A stretch of DNA of 64,000 nt from Paenibacillus flagellatus (GCF_003217775.1 NZ_QJVJ01000008.1:62001-126000), one strand, 5' to 3'; positions 35,406 through 44,222 are shown, counted from the first letter of the stretch. Notes: a model not told the origin generated them from the sequence alone. Numbers and translations are program-made.

Positions 35406-35456
35406 CGGTCCCCTCAAGTACATCGAGAACGCAATAGAGAGGAGCGATGCGGAAAA

Positions 35457-35657
35457 ATGGATTACGATCGTGCACAGCATATTTTGTTGTCGAAGGACAA
35501 AATCGAAGTGAAATGGCAGGGCGAATCGGTTTGGATCGACAGCGTGGACAAGTACAGCGGAGTGGCGACGATTCACCCCGAGAACGATCCGCGCGTATCC
35601 AAAAACGTGCCCATTACCGAGCTGCAGGAGCAAGCCTCGGGCATTGCGACGGAGTAG
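35457..35657 (+). CDS. sspH: H-type small acid-soluble spore protein
   Basis: A 66-residue protein matching the SspH family: an N-terminal RAQHILLSKDKIEVKWQGE segment, VWIDSVD, then ATIHPENDP and a C-terminal ITELQE. Such proteins are made in the forespore; their exact spore role is minor or unknown. GAGAGGAG lies before the ATG. A strong terminator follows. It shows the host forms endospores. Confidence 0.82.
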   Translation: MDYDRAQHILLSKDKIEVKWQGESVWIDSVDKYSGVATIHPENDPRVSKNVPITELQEQASGIATE

Positions 35658-35698
35658 CCCCGGCTTGTCCGGCCAAGCAGCCGTAAACGGAAAACGAC

Positions 35699-35742
35699 AA
35701 AAAGCCCCGCGTCTCCGCGTGCCGGAGTCCGGGGCTTTCGTT
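35699..35742. terminator. bidirectional intrinsic terminator
   Basis: AAGCCCCG..CTCCG pairs with CGGAG..CGGGGCTT, with A5 before and T3 after. It separates sspH from the convergent AIM24 gene. Confidence 0.75.
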
Positions 35743-35750
35743 GTTTATCC

Positions 35751-36458
35751 TTATTTGAACCAAACGCCGCCGAACGGCACGATTTCGCGCAGCAGCCGCT
35801 TCAGCAAGCCGTCCTGCCCGACGAACTGCTCGAGCCGGGCGTCCGGCCGTCCCGTCTGCAGCAGCGCGCTGCCTTCCCCGGTCATTTTCCACTGGTAATT
35901 CATATGCTGGCTGGCCAAATGGTTGCCGTACACGCTCAGCTCCAGCCTGGCGTTGTGCGGATAGGCGATCAGCGCCCGCGCGTCGATGTAGGAGGGCGTG
36001 ACGGGATCGAGCTTCCACTCGTACAGCGGACCGGCGGCGATCAGGCCGATCGCGCCGTCCCCGGCAAATTTCATCCGCATGACGTCCTTCGTCGCGATGA
36101 CGTTTTTGAAGCTTTGCATGACGCTTTGCATCCGAACGCCCTCCGTATAGTACAGCAGGTGGCGGAATTCGAACAGCAAATCCTCGTTGCCGCCGAGCTT
36201 CAGGCTGTGGAGCGTATAGCCTCCGGGGAGCGAAAGCAGCACGGAGGACGGCCCGGACAGCTTCGAGCGGATCAGCTTCTTTTTGCGGTACATGCCTTGC
36301 AGGTTCATCAGCTTGTCTTCCCGCCGCGCCGATTCCCCGCGGAATGCCGCAATTTGCTGCGGATGCAGCACGTGAACGGCTTCTCCCTCCGCCAAATGCA
36401 GCTCCGCCGTGGAGGAAAGGGCGCCTCCGCCTGCTGCGGAATCGGTACGGATATCCAT
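35751..36458 (-). CDS. AIM24 family protein
   Basis: A 235-residue beta-rich protein of the AIM24 (TerD-like/tryptophan RNA-binding attenuator fold) family, with LPGGYTLHSLKLGG and GPLYEWKLDP. No signal peptide or membrane helix is visible. The bacterial role is unclear; the yeast relative stabilises mitochondrial membrane complexes. The ATG at 36458 lies five bases after the stop of the coiled-coil membrane protein, so the two are probably one operon. Confidence 0.75.
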   Translation of the reverse strand: MDIRTDSAAGGGALSSTAELHLAEGEAVHVLHPQQIAAFRGESARREDKLMNLQGMYRKKKLIRSKLSGPSSVLLSLPGGYTLHSLKLGGNEDLLFEFRHLLYYTEGVRMQSVMQSFKNVIATKDVMRMKFAGDGAIGLIAAGPLYEWKLDPVTPSYIDARALIAYPHNARLELSVYGNHLASQHMNYQWKMTGEGSALLQTGRPDARLEQFVGQDGLLKRLLREIVPFGGVWFK

Positions 36459-36463
36459 CTTGG

Positions 36464-36982
36464 TCAGCGCCCCCTCGAGGTGTGGTGGCTTTTGCTGCGA
36501 AGCGCCAGCCGGAACAGCCGGGCCGTCACGAAATAAAGCCCGACGAGGCCGGCGGCCGTCCAGACGAGCAGCCACGTGCGGCGCGATCGGGCCGCGCGCT
36601 GCTTCTCCGCATCCTGCAGGCCGTTCACCGCCTGCGCCAGCTGTTCGTTTTGCCGGGCTAGCCGCTCGTTCTCCTCCCGCAGCCGCTGCTCGGTCTGACG
36701 GTACTGCTCGATCGTGTCCCGGGATTGCCGGGAGACGTCCTCGAGCTGCTTCGTCGCGTCCTCCAGCTGCCGTTTCGTCGTATCGTACTGCTCCTTCAGC
36801 TCGTCCACTTGGCCGGGAAGCTCGATGAAGCTTTTCACCCGGTCCACCACGCCGGCATGAGCCTCGTCCGGATCCGCTCCGAGCAGCAGGACGGCGGCCG
36901 CAATCGTATATCCGGCCGCGCGCAGAGACACGGCCGACCTTGTCCCCTTATGAAACCGATCCGTTTCTTTCCGAATAGCCAT
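36464..36982 (-). CDS. coiled-coil membrane protein, unknown function
   Basis: A 172-residue protein. A signal-like hydrophobic segment (about 22-40, ending DEAHAG) is followed by a long coiled coil (about 52-122) rich in Gln, Glu and Arg with heptads, such as QYRQTEQRLREENERLARQ. A C-terminal membrane helix (about 132-152) ends in a basic tail. Both termini would anchor it to the membrane with the coil outside. AAAGGAGG precedes the ATG. It pairs with the AIM24 gene. Confidence 0.65.
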   Translation of the reverse strand: MAIRKETDRFHKGTRSAVSLRAAGYTIAAAVLLLGADPDEAHAGVVDRVKSFIELPGQVDELKEQYDTTKRQLEDATKQLEDVSRQSRDTIEQYRQTEQRLREENERLARQNEQLAQAVNGLQDAEKQRAARSRRTWLLVWTAAGLVGLYFVTARLFRLALRSKSHHTSRGR

Positions 36983-37186
36983 CGTCTTCTCGGCCTCCTT
37001 TCGCGCACGGCTTGTCCTGCCTGTCTCTACCATACGATACGACAAAAGCTGCCGTTTCGTTTCTCTTTCACTCGTATTTTATCGCAATTTGACGACCTTG
37101 GCATTGTCAAATGACGGTTCGGCCCGGCATTTCGAAAAATAACGGAGCGCGCGTAAGACCGGCGCGACATGCGGCAGACCCCGTTG

Positions 37187-37215
37187 TTGCGGTGCTCCGG
37201 CGGGACCGATATAAT
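37187..37215 (+). promoter_or_regulatory. sigma-A promoter for the thiL-tsa operon
   Basis: TTGCGG (37187-37192), 17 bases, then a perfect TATAAT (37210-37215), 31 bases before the thiL start. Confidence 0.65.
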
Positions 37216-37245
37216 AAGGACAAGTTGAAAGGGGAGGCGGAATAC

Positions 37246-38307
37246 GTGAAAGGCATCGGCATGGACGAATTCGCGCTGATCCGAAGGCTCAACCGTCCCC
37301 GTTCGGACCGGGGCGCGGCGCCGGCCGCCTCCGGCGTCAAGATGGGCATCGGCGACGATGCCGCCGTTCTGCGGCCGTCCTCCGGCCGGGAGCTCGTCGT
37401 CTCGTGCGACACGATGGTCGAGACGGTCCATTTCAAGCCGGAGACGATGCGAAGCGACGACATCGGCTACAAGGCGATGGCGGCGGCGCTGAGCGATCTC
37501 GCGGCGATGGGCGCGGAGCCTCGGTGGGCGCTCGTCGCGCTGACCGTGCCGCCGCAGTCGTGGACGGCCGACGAGCTGCGAGAGCTGTATGACGGCTTGT
37601 ACGCGTGCGCGGACCGATACGGCGTCGCCGTCGTCGGCGGCGATACGACATCGTCGCCGGCCGGCTTGACCGTGACCGTCACGGTCATCGGCGAAGCGGC
37701 GGACGGCCGTTCGCTGCTGCGCTCCGCGGCCGAGCCCGGCGACGCGGTGTTCGTCACCGGCCCGCTCGGCGGGTCGGCCGCCGGCCTGCACGCGCTGCTC
37801 GCGCGCGGCGAACGCGCCGGGCCGATCGAGCGGCTGCCCGAGCCGCTGCAGCCGCTCGTCCGCGCCCACCGGCGCCCGGAGCCGCGCTTCGACGCGGCGC
37901 GGCTGCTGGCCGCGGCCGAGCCCGGCGTCTGCGGCGCGCTGAACGACGTCAGCGACGGGCTGGCGAGCGAGGCGCGCGAAATCGCCGAGGCGTCCGGCGT
38001 CCGGATCGCGCTCGACGGCGCGAGCATCCCGCTGGCGGACGAGCTGAGCGAGTACGCCGCGTCGGTCGGCGCCGATCCGCTCGAATGGGCGCTGTACGGC
38101 GGCGAGGACTTCGAGCTCGTCGGCACGGTGCGGCGGGATCGTGCGGAGGAGCTGGCCGCAGCGTTCGAGCGGGCCGGCAGGCGCATCTGGTTCGTCGGCC
38201 AAGTTTCGGCCGCAGCGGCCGAGGACGGCGCCGCCGTGACGATTGTCCGCGAGCCCGGGGGAGCGGAGGTACCGCTCGCGAAGAACGGCTACAATCATTT
38301 TGCGTGA
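37246..38307 (+). CDS. thiL: thiamine-monophosphate kinase
   Basis: A 353-residue ThiL. It has the N-terminal GIGDDAAVL motif, SCDTMVETVHF, and MAAALSDLAAMGA, plus GGDTTSSP and GGEDFEL in the C-terminal half; these bind ATP, magnesium and thiamine phosphate. It makes thiamine pyrophosphate. The GTG at 37246 is spaced correctly from GGGAGG, though an ATG at 37261 is possible. It heads the same thiL-tsaE-tsaB-rimI-tsaD order as B. subtilis ydiA-E. Confidence 0.93.
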   Translation: MKGIGMDEFALIRRLNRPRSDRGAAPAASGVKMGIGDDAAVLRPSSGRELVVSCDTMVETVHFKPETMRSDDIGYKAMAAALSDLAAMGAEPRWALVALTVPPQSWTADELRELYDGLYACADRYGVAVVGGDTTSSPAGLTVTVTVIGEAADGRSLLRSAAEPGDAVFVTGPLGGSAAGLHALLARGERAGPIERLPEPLQPLVRAHRRPEPRFDAARLLAAAEPGVCGALNDVSDGLASEAREIAEASGVRIALDGASIPLADELSEYAASVGADPLEWALYGGEDFELVGTVRRDRAEELAAAFERAGRRIWFVGQVSAAAAEDGAAVTIVREPGGAEVPLAKNGYNHFA

Positions 38308-38322
38308 AAGGGGGAGGCGGCC

Positions 38323-38802
38323 ACGGTACGATCCTACACGTACGTTTCGAACGGAGAAGACGATACGGCGAGGCTGGCGGAAGCGCTGGCCGTCCGGATG
38401 GAAGCGGGCACGGTCGTCGCCCTGGACGGCGACCTCGGAGCCGGCAAGACGCGGTTTTCGCAGTCCGTCGCGCGGGCGCTCGGCGTGCCCGGCGTCGTGA
38501 ACAGCCCGACGTTCACGATCATTAAGGAGTACGAGGGAGAACGTCTCCCTTTTTATCATATGGACGTGTACCGCCTGTCGGAGGAGGAAGCGGACGAGCT
38601 CGGGCTCGACGATTACTTTTTCGGCGACGGGGTGACGATCGTGGAGTGGGCCGAGCGCATTCGGACCCTTCTGCCGCCGGATCATCTCGAAATCCGGATC
38701 GGACATGCGGGGGAGCGGGTACGGCGATTCGAGCTGACGCCGCACGGCGGCCTCTACGAGCGGTGGTGCGCGCAATTGAAGGAGAACGGGACGCTATCAT
38801 GA
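38323..38802 (+). CDS. tsaE: tRNA threonylcarbamoyladenosine biosynthesis ATPase TsaE
   Basis: A P-loop protein with Walker A GDLGAGKTRFSQS, SPTFTIIKEYE and the HMDVYRL and IVEWAERI segments. It drives TsaB-TsaD in t6A37 synthesis. The homologous N-terminal strand (YTYVSNGEDDTARLAEALA) begins well before the first ATG at 38398. The frame is open back to 38308, but the only codon spaced correctly from AAAGGGGGAGG is ACG at 38323. So either a rare ACG start is used, or the protein starts at 38398 and lacks its first 25 residues. Confidence 0.85.
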   Translation, partial: TVRSYTYVSNGEDDTARLAEALAVRMEAGTVVALDGDLGAGKTRFSQSVARALGVPGVVNSPTFTIIKEYEGERLPFYHMDVYRLSEEEADELGLDDYFFGDGVTIVEWAERIRTLLPPDHLEIRIGHAGERVRRFELTPHGGLYERWCAQLKENGTLS

Positions 38803-39641
38803 CGACGGAACAACGGGAAACAAACGAGGAACGGAACGCGCGGACCGGCAGGCTGCTCGCGATCGATACGTCGACGGCCGCGCTGACCGTGGCGCTGGCG
38901 TCGGGCGGACGCATCGTCGCCGAGCGGAGCTCCCGGGCGGAGCGCAATCATTCGATCAAGCTGCTGCCGGAAATCGAGGCGATGCTGAAGGAGGCGGGCG
39001 TCGCGCCGTCCGATCTCGACGCCGTCGCCGTCGGCACCGGCCCGGGCTCGTATACCGGGGTGCGCATCGGAGTCACCGTGGCGAAAACGTTCGCCTGGTC
39101 GCTCGGCATCCCGGTCGTCGGGGTGTCCGGGCTGGAGGCGCTTGCGCTCGGCGACGCGGAGCGCAACGCGACCGAGGGGGCGGATACGTCCGCCTCCCGC
39201 TGGTTCGTTCCCTTGCTGGACGCGCGCCGCGGTCAGGCGTTTTGCGGCGTGTACGCCTCGGAGCGGGACGGCTGGCGGACGATCGAGCCGGACGGCATCC
39301 GTCTCGCGGCGGACTGGCTCGAGGAGCTGAGCGCCAAGGCGGAGAGCGGACGACGAGACGGCCGCGGGCCCGACCGGATCGCGTTCGTCGGCGAGACGGC
39401 CGGCTTCGGCGATACGATCCGGGCGTGGCTCGCCCGCCATCCGGAGCTTGCCGGGGCGGCCGACGTGCGCGAGGGCGAGATCCGTGCGGCGCAAATCGCC
39501 GAGCTGGCGTGGCGGCGGCTGGATCGGGGCGAGCATGACGATCCGCACGGCATCGTGCCGAACTATACGCAGCTGGCCGAGGCGGAAGTGAAGCTGCTGC
39601 AAAAGGAACAGCGGGGAGGCGAGCCGTTTGGAGCATGCTGA
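38799..39641 (+). CDS. tsaB: tRNA t6A biosynthesis protein TsaB
   Basis: A 280-residue TsaB with the ASKHA fold: LLAIDTSTAALTVAL near the start, VGTGPGSYTGVRIGVT and FVPLLDARRGQAFCGVY. It forms the TsaB-TsaD-TsaE complex that adds threonylcarbamoyl to A37 of tRNAs. The ATG at 38799 overlaps the tsaE stop (ATGA). An unusual N-terminal extension of about 17 polar residues precedes the fold. Confidence 0.92.
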   Translation: MTTEQRETNEERNARTGRLLAIDTSTAALTVALASGGRIVAERSSRAERNHSIKLLPEIEAMLKEAGVAPSDLDAVAVGTGPGSYTGVRIGVTVAKTFAWSLGIPVVGVSGLEALALGDAERNATEGADTSASRWFVPLLDARRGQAFCGVYASERDGWRTIEPDGIRLAADWLEELSAKAESGRRDGRGPDRIAFVGETAGFGDTIRAWLARHPELAGAADVREGEIRAAQIAELAWRRLDRGEHDDPHGIVPNYTQLAEAEVKLLQKEQRGGEPFGAC

Positions 39642-40146
39642 GCGGGTCGGGGGCGAGGCGCCGCAGTTCCGCTCCATGCGTCTCGACGACATCGAGACGA
39701 TATGCGAGATCGAGCGGGAGGCGTTCCCGACGCCATGGTCGGCCGGAGCGTTTCAGAACGAGCTGACGAACAACCATTTCGCCCATTACCTCGTCATGGA
39801 GCTGGACGGGGAAATCGCCGGTTATGCCGGCATGTGGCTCATCATGGACGAGGCGCATATTACGAATATCGCGGTGAGAGCGCCGTACCGCGGCAGGAAG
39901 CTGGGCGAGCGGCTGCTCGTGCAGATGCAGTCGGCCGCCATGTTCCTCGGGGCGGAGCGGATGACGCTCGAGGTGCGCGTGTCGAACGTCGTCGCGCAGC
40001 GGCTGTACGCGAAGCTCGGCTTTATCCCGGCCGGGCTGCGCAAGGGGTATTATACGGACAACGGGGAAGACGCGATCATCATGTGGGCGCATTTGCGCCG
40101 CATCGCCGAGGAAGGAGAGCGGGAGACGAATGCCGACGCAACGTAA
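39628..40146 (+). CDS. rimI: ribosomal protein S18 alanine N-acetyltransferase
   Basis: A 172-residue GNAT acetyltransferase with the acetyl-CoA loop [15 protein letters not shown] and a C-terminal [17 protein letters not shown]. RimI acetylates protein N-termini, classically ribosomal S18. It begins at TTG 39628 after GGGGAGG, inside the end of tsaB, and its end overlaps tsaD. This order matches B. subtilis ydiC-ydiD-ydiE. Confidence 0.92.
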   Translation: MEHAERVGGEAPQFRSMRLDDIETICEIEREAFPTPWSAGAFQNELTNNHFAHYLVMELDGEIAGYAGMWLIMDEAHITNIAVRAPYRGRKLGERLLVQMQSAAMFLGAERMTLEVRVSNVVAQRLYAKLGFIPAGLRKGYYTDNGEDAIIMWAHLRRIAEEGERETNADAT

Positions 40147-41206
40147 CGAAAAGACACCATCGCGGCCGGGGCTGATCCTGGCCGTGGAGACGAGCTGCGA
40201 CGAGACGTCGGCGGCGGTCGTGGAGAACGGGACGATCATCCGGTCGAACGTCGTCTCGAGCCAGATCGAGACGCACAAGCGGTTCGGCGGCGTCGTCCCC
40301 GAGATCGCCTCGCGCAAACACGTGGAGAGCATCACGCTCATTCTCGACGAGGCGGTACGCGCGGCGAACGTCCGGCTGTCCGACCTGTCCGCGATTGCGG
40401 TCACGCAAGGGCCGGGGCTCGTCGGCTCGCTGCTCGTCGGCGTCGTGGCGGCGAAGGCGCTCGCCTGCTCGCTGCAAATTCCGCTGATCGGCGTCCATCA
40501 TATCGCCGGACACATTTACGCGAACCGGCTCGTCCACGAGCTCGACTATCCGCTGATGGCGCTCGTCGTCTCGGGCGGGCATACCGAGCTCGTGCATGTG
40601 CCGGCTCCGGGCGTGTTCCGCGTCATCGGCCAGACGCGGGACGACGCCGCCGGCGAGGCGTACGACAAAGTCGCCCGCGCGATGGGGCTGCCGTATCCGG
40701 GCGGGCCGCACGTCGACCGGCTGGCGCACGAGGCGGACGAAGGCGTGCCGATGCCGCGCGTCTGGCTGGAGCCGGATTCATACGACTTCAGCTTCAGCGG
40801 CTTGAAGTCGGCGGTGCTGGCCATCCTGAACCAGGCGAAAATGCGCGGGGACGTCATCCATCCGGTGCGCATCTCCAAAGGATTCCAGGACTCCGTCGTG
40901 GAGGTGCTTGTCGAGAAGGCGATCCGCGCGTCGAAGGAATTCGGCGCGAAGCAGCTACTGCTGGCCGGCGGCGTCGCGGCCAATAAAGGCTTGCGCGAGG
41001 CGCTCGCCGACCGGTGCGGACGCGAAGGGCTGCCGCTGCTCGCGCCGCCGTTGTCGCTATGCACCGACAATGCGGCGATGATCGCGGCCGCCGCCTTTCT
41101 GAAGTGGGACAGGGGCGAGACGTCGCCGCTCGATCTGAAGGCGGAGCCGCTGCTCTCGCTCGGAGGCTGGTCGGTGAAGGATCCGTTTTTCGAATCCGTG
41201 CATTGA
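40130..41206 (+). CDS. tsaD: tRNA N6-adenosine threonylcarbamoyltransferase TsaD
   Basis: A 358-residue Kae1/TsaD. The family start [15 protein letters not shown], the metal ligands H124 and H128 in [10 protein letters not shown], and SGGHTELV and [13 protein letters not shown] are intact. It transfers threonylcarbamoyl to A37 of ANN-decoding tRNAs. The ATG lies inside rimI, so translation is coupled. The last codons carry the -35 box of the leuA T-box promoter. Confidence 0.96.
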   Translation: MPTQRNEKTPSRPGLILAVETSCDETSAAVVENGTIIRSNVVSSQIETHKRFGGVVPEIASRKHVESITLILDEAVRAANVRLSDLSAIAVTQGPGLVGSLLVGVVAAKALACSLQIPLIGVHHIAGHIYANRLVHELDYPLMALVVSGGHTELVHVPAPGVFRVIGQTRDDAAGEAYDKVARAMGLPYPGGPHVDRLAHEADEGVPMPRVWLEPDSYDFSFSGLKSAVLAILNQAKMRGDVIHPVRISKGFQDSVVEVLVEKAIRASKEFGAKQLLLAGGVAANKGLREALADRCGREGLPLLAPPLSLCTDNAAMIAAAAFLKWDRGETSPLDLKAEPLLSLGGWSVKDPFFESVH

Positions 41207-41231
41207 CAATGCGGCTTCCGCATACTATAAT
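41203..41231 (+). promoter_or_regulatory. leuA: consensus sigma-A promoter for leuA leader
   Basis: A perfect TTGACA (41203-41208), 17 bases, and a perfect TATAAT (41226-41231). The -35 overlaps the tsaD stop codon. Such strength suits a gene controlled by attenuation. Confidence 0.88.
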
Positions 41232-41237
41232 CGTAAC

Positions 41238-41576
41238 CAATATCTGAAAAACGCGACGAACGGGAACAGTAGGGAGAACCATTCGACCAGAGAGCTGCGG
41301 GTTGGTGCGACGCAGCCGAATGTCATCCTGAAGCTCGCCCGGGAGCGGCGGAACGGAACGTTTGCCCGAACCATCGGCCGAAAGGCGCCGGTGCCGATTC
41401 GGCGGCAAGCCTTACGTTTCGACGGGTAACCCCCGTCATCGGGTTCATGCGACGGCGGCCAATCGGTTTCCTCGCATGGTGGAGCGGGTTCGACGTCCGT
41501 CGCAAGACGGCCGAACCAACGAGAGTGGTACCGCGACGGATCAGCCCGTCGTCTCTTACGAGACGACGGGCTTTTG
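41238..41576 (+). promoter_or_regulatory. T-box riboswitch 1, leucine type
   Basis: Stem I elements are AACGGGAACAGTAG near 41259, the AGAGAG motif at 41290-41295 and a GCTGCG...CGCAGC helix. The specifier loop reads GAAGCTCGCCC, giving CTC (Leu) at 41334-41336. The T-box motif AGAGTGGTACCGCG is at 41522-41535; TGGT fits the ACCA end of tRNA-Leu. The terminator arms AGCCCGTCGTCT and AGACGACGGGCT (41543-41572) are followed by TTTT. Uncharged tRNA-Leu would allow read-through. Confidence 0.88.
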
Positions 41577-41618
41577 TATTTCCGGTCCGGTATCGTTCCG
41601 AGAACAACCTTATACGAT

Positions 41619-41986
41619 ATGAACGCCATGAACGGGAGTAGTAGGAGTCCGAACCTTCGATGACAGAGAGCTGCGGGTAGGTGCGACGCAGCCGAAGACG
41701 GAACCGAACTCGCCCGGGAGCAGCGGGACGGAAAGCAAGCGCCGCATGCACGCTTGAACCGTACGTCCGCCGGAATGGCCCCCGATATAGGGCCGCGCGG
41801 CATTCCAGAGCCGTCGCATCCAACAGTCAAGCCCGACCGGCATGTAAGCCGGCAGGCATTGCGGATCGCGGCGCTTGCGGTGGCGCGCACGAGGTGGGTT
41901 CGGCGCAAGCCGGACCAAGCGGAGTGGTACCGCGACGGGGATCGAAGCCCGTCGTCTCCTGCATGGGGGGACGACGGGCTTTTTGG
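41619..41986 (+). promoter_or_regulatory. T-box riboswitch 2, leucine type
   Basis: A second full T-box follows the first by about 45 bases. It repeats AACGGGAGTAGTAGG (near 41630), AGAGAGCTGCGGGT (41665-41678), and GAACTCGCCCGGGAG with CTC (Leu) at 41709-41711. The T-box GAGTGGTACCGCGAC is at 41922-41936, and terminator arms AGCCCGTCGTC and GACGACGGGCT (41946-41980) lead to TTTTT. The two elements share long identical stretches, so they are probably a duplication acting in series on leuA. Confidence 0.88.
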
Positions 41987-42051
41987 CGTCCCCCGCAATC
42001 GAAGGCGTATCGAAGCGCCGACCAACATACCATTTGACGGAGGGATTTCCC

Positions 42052-43650
42052 ATGACGATATCCGATAGGAAAAAAATCAAAATTTTCGACACGACGCTGC
42101 GCGACGGCGAGCAGTCCCCCGGGGCCACGCTGCAGCCGGAGCAAAAAATCGTACTGGCGCGCCAGCTGGCGAAGCTGGGCGTCGACGTGCTGGAGCCGGG
42201 CTTCCCGATCTCGAGCCCCGGCGATTTCGCCGCGGTGCAGCAAATATCCCGCGACCTGCACGGCACCGGCGTCGAAATCGTCGGCTTCGCCCGGGCGATG
42301 AAAGCGGACATCGACGCGGCCGTACAGGCGACCCGCGATGCGGAGCTGCGCCGGCTGCACATTTTCATCTCGTCGTCGCAAATTTTGCTCGAGCATCAGC
42401 TGCGCAAATCGCGCGAGCAGGTCATCCAGATCGCCCGCGAAATGGTCGCCTACGGCAAGCGTTTCGTCGACCGGATCGAATTTTCTCCGATGGACGCGTC
42501 CCGGACGGGCGAGGAGTTTCTGTTCGAGCTGGTGGAAGCGGTCATCGCCGAAGGCGCCACGGTGATCAACATTCCGGATACGCTCGGCTACGCGCTGCCG
42601 GAGGAGTACGGAAGACTGTTCAAGCGGGTGCGCGAGCAGGTGCGCGGCGGCGATACCGTCGAATACAGCACGCACTGCCATAACGATTTGGGCATGGCCG
42701 TGGCGAACAGCTTGGCCGCCGTCCAGGCGGGCGCGACTCAGGTCGAGGTCACGATCAACGGCGTCGGCGAGCGGGCCGGCAACTGCTCGCTCGAGGAGCT
42801 CGTCATGGCGATCGAGACGCGCAAGCAGTCGCTCGGCGTGGAGACGTCCGTCAACATCGGGCATATTTACGAAACGTCGCGGATGATGAGCCGCCATATG
42901 CATTTTCCGATCGCCTACAACAAGCCGATCGTCGGGCGCAACGCGTTTCAGCACGAGTCGGGCATTCATCAGGACGGCATGCTGAAAAACCGCAGCACGT
43001 TCGAAATTATGGACCCCGAGCAGATGGGGATTCCGCGCAACATGATCATTTTGGGCAAGCACTCGGGACGCCATGCGATCAAGCACCGCGTCGGCGAATT
43101 GGGCATCGAGCTGACCGAGCAGCAGCTGGAGGAGCTGTTCGTCCGGTTCAAGGAGACGGCCGACGAGCAGAAACGGGTTACCGACGAGCAGCTGATCCGT
43201 CTGGTCGGCAGCACGGTGAACCGGTCGCTGGAGCGGTTTACGCTCGTCGACGTGCAGGTGGTCGTCAGCAGCTTGAAAAACCGGGTCGCATCGGTGACGG
43301 TGAAGGATCACGAAACCGGCAAAGAGGCGGCGTACTCGGCGATTGCGGAGGGCTCGATCGAGGCGCTTATCCGCTGTATCAAGCAGGCGATGCCGTTCGA
43401 GCTGGAATTCGTCGATTTGGAGCTGCAGTCGATGGCGCACGGCGAGCAGGCGAACGCCGAAGCGGCGGTGGAAATCGAGGTGGGCGGAAAGTTGTTCCAA
43501 GGGACCGCGATCGACCGCGACGTCGTCGTCGCCGTTGCGAGAGCGTGCATGGCGGCTTGCAACCAGTCGGTGCGGGAAGGACGCGCGTCCGACGAGGCGG
43601 CGGATGCCGCTTCGAACGAGAATGTGGAAAACCGGGAAAGTGCCGGCTGA
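42052..43650 (+). CDS. leuA: 2-isopropylmalate synthase
   Basis: A 532-residue LeuA. The DRE-TIM metallolyase start IFDTTLRDGEQSPGATL, the metal-binding STHCHNDLGMAVANS and the NCSLEELVMAI segment are intact. A C-terminal LeuA regulatory domain (about 390-515) would give leucine feedback. It condenses acetyl-CoA with 2-oxoisovalerate. GGAGGG lies before the ATG at 42052. Tandem leucine T-boxes control it. The other leu/ilv genes are not next to it, so this is a separate leuA locus. Confidence 0.95.
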   Translation: MTISDRKKIKIFDTTLRDGEQSPGATLQPEQKIVLARQLAKLGVDVLEPGFPISSPGDFAAVQQISRDLHGTGVEIVGFARAMKADIDAAVQATRDAELRRLHIFISSSQILLEHQLRKSREQVIQIAREMVAYGKRFVDRIEFSPMDASRTGEEFLFELVEAVIAEGATVINIPDTLGYALPEEYGRLFKRVREQVRGGDTVEYSTHCHNDLGMAVANSLAAVQAGATQVEVTINGVGERAGNCSLEELVMAIETRKQSLGVETSVNIGHIYETSRMMSRHMHFPIAYNKPIVGRNAFQHESGIHQDGMLKNRSTFEIMDPEQMGIPRNMIILGKHSGRHAIKHRVGELGIELTEQQLEELFVRFKETADEQKRVTDEQLIRLVGSTVNRSLERFTLVDVQVVVSSLKNRVASVTVKDHETGKEAAYSAIAEGSIEALIRCIKQAMPFELEFVDLELQSMAHGEQANAEAAVEIEVGGKLFQGTAIDRDVVVAVARACMAACNQSVREGRASDEAADAASNENVENRESAG

Positions 43651-43661
43651 GTGGTGAAACG

Positions 43662-44134
43662 GGGGGTGTGGATATTCTTATCCACACCCCCTGTGCATAT
43701 TGTGTACAACGTTCCCGAAAGCAAGCCCCGGGCGGATGTGCGGAAAAGGTGAAAGTCGAATAAGTTTTCCAGAACGATCTGTGGGTAATGTGGATAACAA
43801 AGCGGGAATAAGCTGTGGATAGCGTTGCGGCGCCGTTTTATCCGTTTGTGGATTGTGGATAACGCTGTGGATATCGGTTGGCGGTCCGCAGGCGGTTCGA
43901 TCGGTGAGGGCACGCCCATTGCCGGTTGGCAGCGGTGGCCGATTCCCCGATGAATAACGTCGCTTGTCCGCTCGACGAAACCGGTCGCAGACGTGTCGGA
44001 TGGCGTATCCGACTTCCGGAATAAGCATCGGAAGGGTGCTGTGGATAATGTGAATAACGGTGTCGAGGTTCGACAAGATTCACGCCGGTTCGCCGTTTCG
44101 CTCTTGCGACCACTGTGGATAAGGTTGTGGATAT
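43662..44134. promoter_or_regulatory. DnaA-box cluster
   Basis: Thirteen sites matching or nearly matching TGTGNATAA lie within 473 bases. Six are exact: TTATCCACA at 43678-43686 and TGTGNATAA at 43789, 43854, 44040, 44049 and 44114. One-mismatch sites start at 43667, 43692, 43780, 43814, 43866 and 44126; a two-mismatch site starts at 43847. Nearly all point the same way. The first two form a perfect 13-bp inverted repeat (43662-43691). No dnaA or dnaN is nearby, so this is more likely a DnaA-titrating or regulatory cluster than oriC. Confidence 0.85.
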
Positions 44135-44222
44135 CCCCGAATGTATCAACAACCGCGGTAAAAAACGACAAGATTGGCCATCCTATCCGAAGCAGGTTTT
44201 TTTCAAGACGGAGGCCATCACA

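Noticed and set aside
43662-43691. Terminator for leuA from the 13-bp inverted repeat
   Set aside because: The hairpin is perfect but not followed by a T run, and its arms are DnaA boxes; it is kept within the cluster.
43662-44134. Chromosomal origin of replication
   Set aside because: DnaA boxes are many, but dnaA, dnaN and the usual origin genes are absent and no clear AT-rich unwinding tract is seen; a titration or regulatory cluster is preferred.
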